Assembly (NCBI GenBank): GCA_023457615.1
Contig: JAEWKY010000053.1
Coordinates: 1 to 5,429 of the forward strand
Direction: 5' to 3'
DNA length: 5,429 nucleotides
Source: Actinomycetes bacterium
GTDB lineage: Bacteria > Actinomycetota > Actinomycetes > Actinomycetales > Microbacteriaceae
A program made the position numbers and the translations under genes. The number at the start of each line of letters is the position of its first letter. Positions within the stretch are counted from its first letter, which is position 1. Shown here in pieces: positions 5,279 to 5,429 of the stretch. A model generated the notes under the pieces. That model did no database searches. It was given only the letters and a program-made list of their open reading frames with translations, and was not told the origin of the DNA.

Positions 5279-5296
5279 GTCCCCCGCGGCGGGGAC
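5279..5296 (-). terminator. GC hairpin after the leftward kinase-like gene, probable terminator
   Basis: GTCCCC and GGGGAC form a 6-bp stem around a 6-base loop, 15 bases past the stop of the leftward gene. On that strand it is followed by GGATTAATC, which is locally AT-rich but not a T-run. A smaller hairpin, AGACC-TGGG-GGTCT (5300-5313), overlaps the stop codon itself. Together they make this the likeliest 3' end for the gene. Confidence 0.4.
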
Positions 5297-5311
5297 GACA
5301 GACCTGGGGGT

Positions 5312-5429
5312 CTACTCGCCGCCCTCGACGAGCCGCACGACGGCCTCGCACGTGAGCGCGCGGTGCCGTGCGCCGGGCACGGTGGCCGTGAGCGCGCCGG
5401 CCGCGGCCCCCCACCGCGCGGCGCGCGGC
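5312..5429 (-). CDS. C-terminal end of a probable PfkB-family carbohydrate kinase (runs off the right edge)
   Basis: The last 38 codons of a leftward gene, ending in TAG. All codons but one (GCA) end in G or C, which supports real coding in this frame. The tail reads RWGAAAGALTATVPGAR followed by a helix AVVRLVEGGE. The 'A-A-A-G-A-L-x-x-T-x-P-G-A' stretch matches the end of ribokinase/PfkB-type sugar kinases, where the last helices follow the catalytic GAGD region. The catalytic part lies outside the window, so the substrate cannot be named, and the family call rests on one short motif. The gene converges on the helicase across the palindrome-rich gap. Confidence 0.55.
   Translation of the reverse strand, partial: PRAARWGAAAGALTATVPGARHRALTCEAVVRLVEGGE

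Larger units (their letters stand above)
4807..5311. other. 505-base convergent intergenic region rich in inverted repeats, no credible gene
   Basis: This gap lies between the ends of the helicase (rightward) and a sugar-kinase-like gene (leftward), so it needs no promoter for either. Open frames across it give Arg/Pro-rich low-complexity products and no ribosome-binding site, so I call no gene. It contains at least six perfect or near-perfect inverted repeats, a tandem 9-base motif and an 11-base direct repeat, each listed separately. The concentration of foldback sequence suggests a structured RNA or a palindromic repeat element rather than plain spacer. Confidence 0.7.

Noticed and set aside
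4807..5311. tRNA, tmRNA, RNase P RNA, SRP RNA or a known riboswitch
   Set aside because: None of the landmark sequences could be recognised on either strand (T-loop GTTCRA with a CCA end, the tmRNA acceptor end, the SRP GGAA-type loop). A riboswitch is also unlikely because no gene starts downstream on either strand.
4906..5355. 149-codon open frame on the plus strand through the palindromic gap
   Set aside because: Arg/Pro-rich product, no ribosome-binding site, and it runs through all hairpins and into the antisense of the kinase-like gene. The stem covariation between the two hairpin units argues for structure, not coding.

Overview
The window is very GC-rich, with G or C at almost every third codon position, GTG starts, 4-base stop/start overlaps and TANNNT -10 boxes placed for leaderless transcripts. 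This fits a high-GC actinomycete, most likely a Microbacteriaceae-type genome. The genus cannot be fixed from the sequence.

Left block, read leftwards (1925 to 1): a three-gene operon of a hexameric-type purine-nucleoside phosphorylase (deoD), a 368-residue membrane protein of unknown function that starts inside the deoD stop codon, and the first 32 codons of an alpha/beta hydrolase that runs off the window. Middle block, read rightwards (2003 to 2586): a three-segment small membrane protein and a 70-residue stand-alone KTSC-domain protein, again joined by a GTGA overlap. The two blocks diverge from a 77-base gap in which each strand has a TANNNT box 7 bases before its ATG.

Right block (2731 to 4806): one large rightward gene for a NERD-domain/UvrD-type helicase. 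All the main SF1 helicase motifs are visible, but the nuclease-like NERD site has Arg where Lys is expected. A perfect 17-base palindrome covers its ribosome-binding region. At the far right, the last 38 codons of a leftward gene enter the window, probably a PfkB-family sugar kinase.

The unusual part is the 505-base convergent gap 4807-5311, which has no credible gene but is packed with inverted repeats. It holds a rod-like 90-base foldback (4938-5027), two near-identical hairpin units about 130 bases apart (5025-5084 and 5155-5211) whose 12-bp stems differ at three positions that are all compensated, a short tandem array of CCYCACCGA, and another 8-bp hairpin between the units. This is the best candidate here for something undescribed: a structured RNA or a REP/MITE-like palindromic element. 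Which of these it is cannot be decided without comparative searches.
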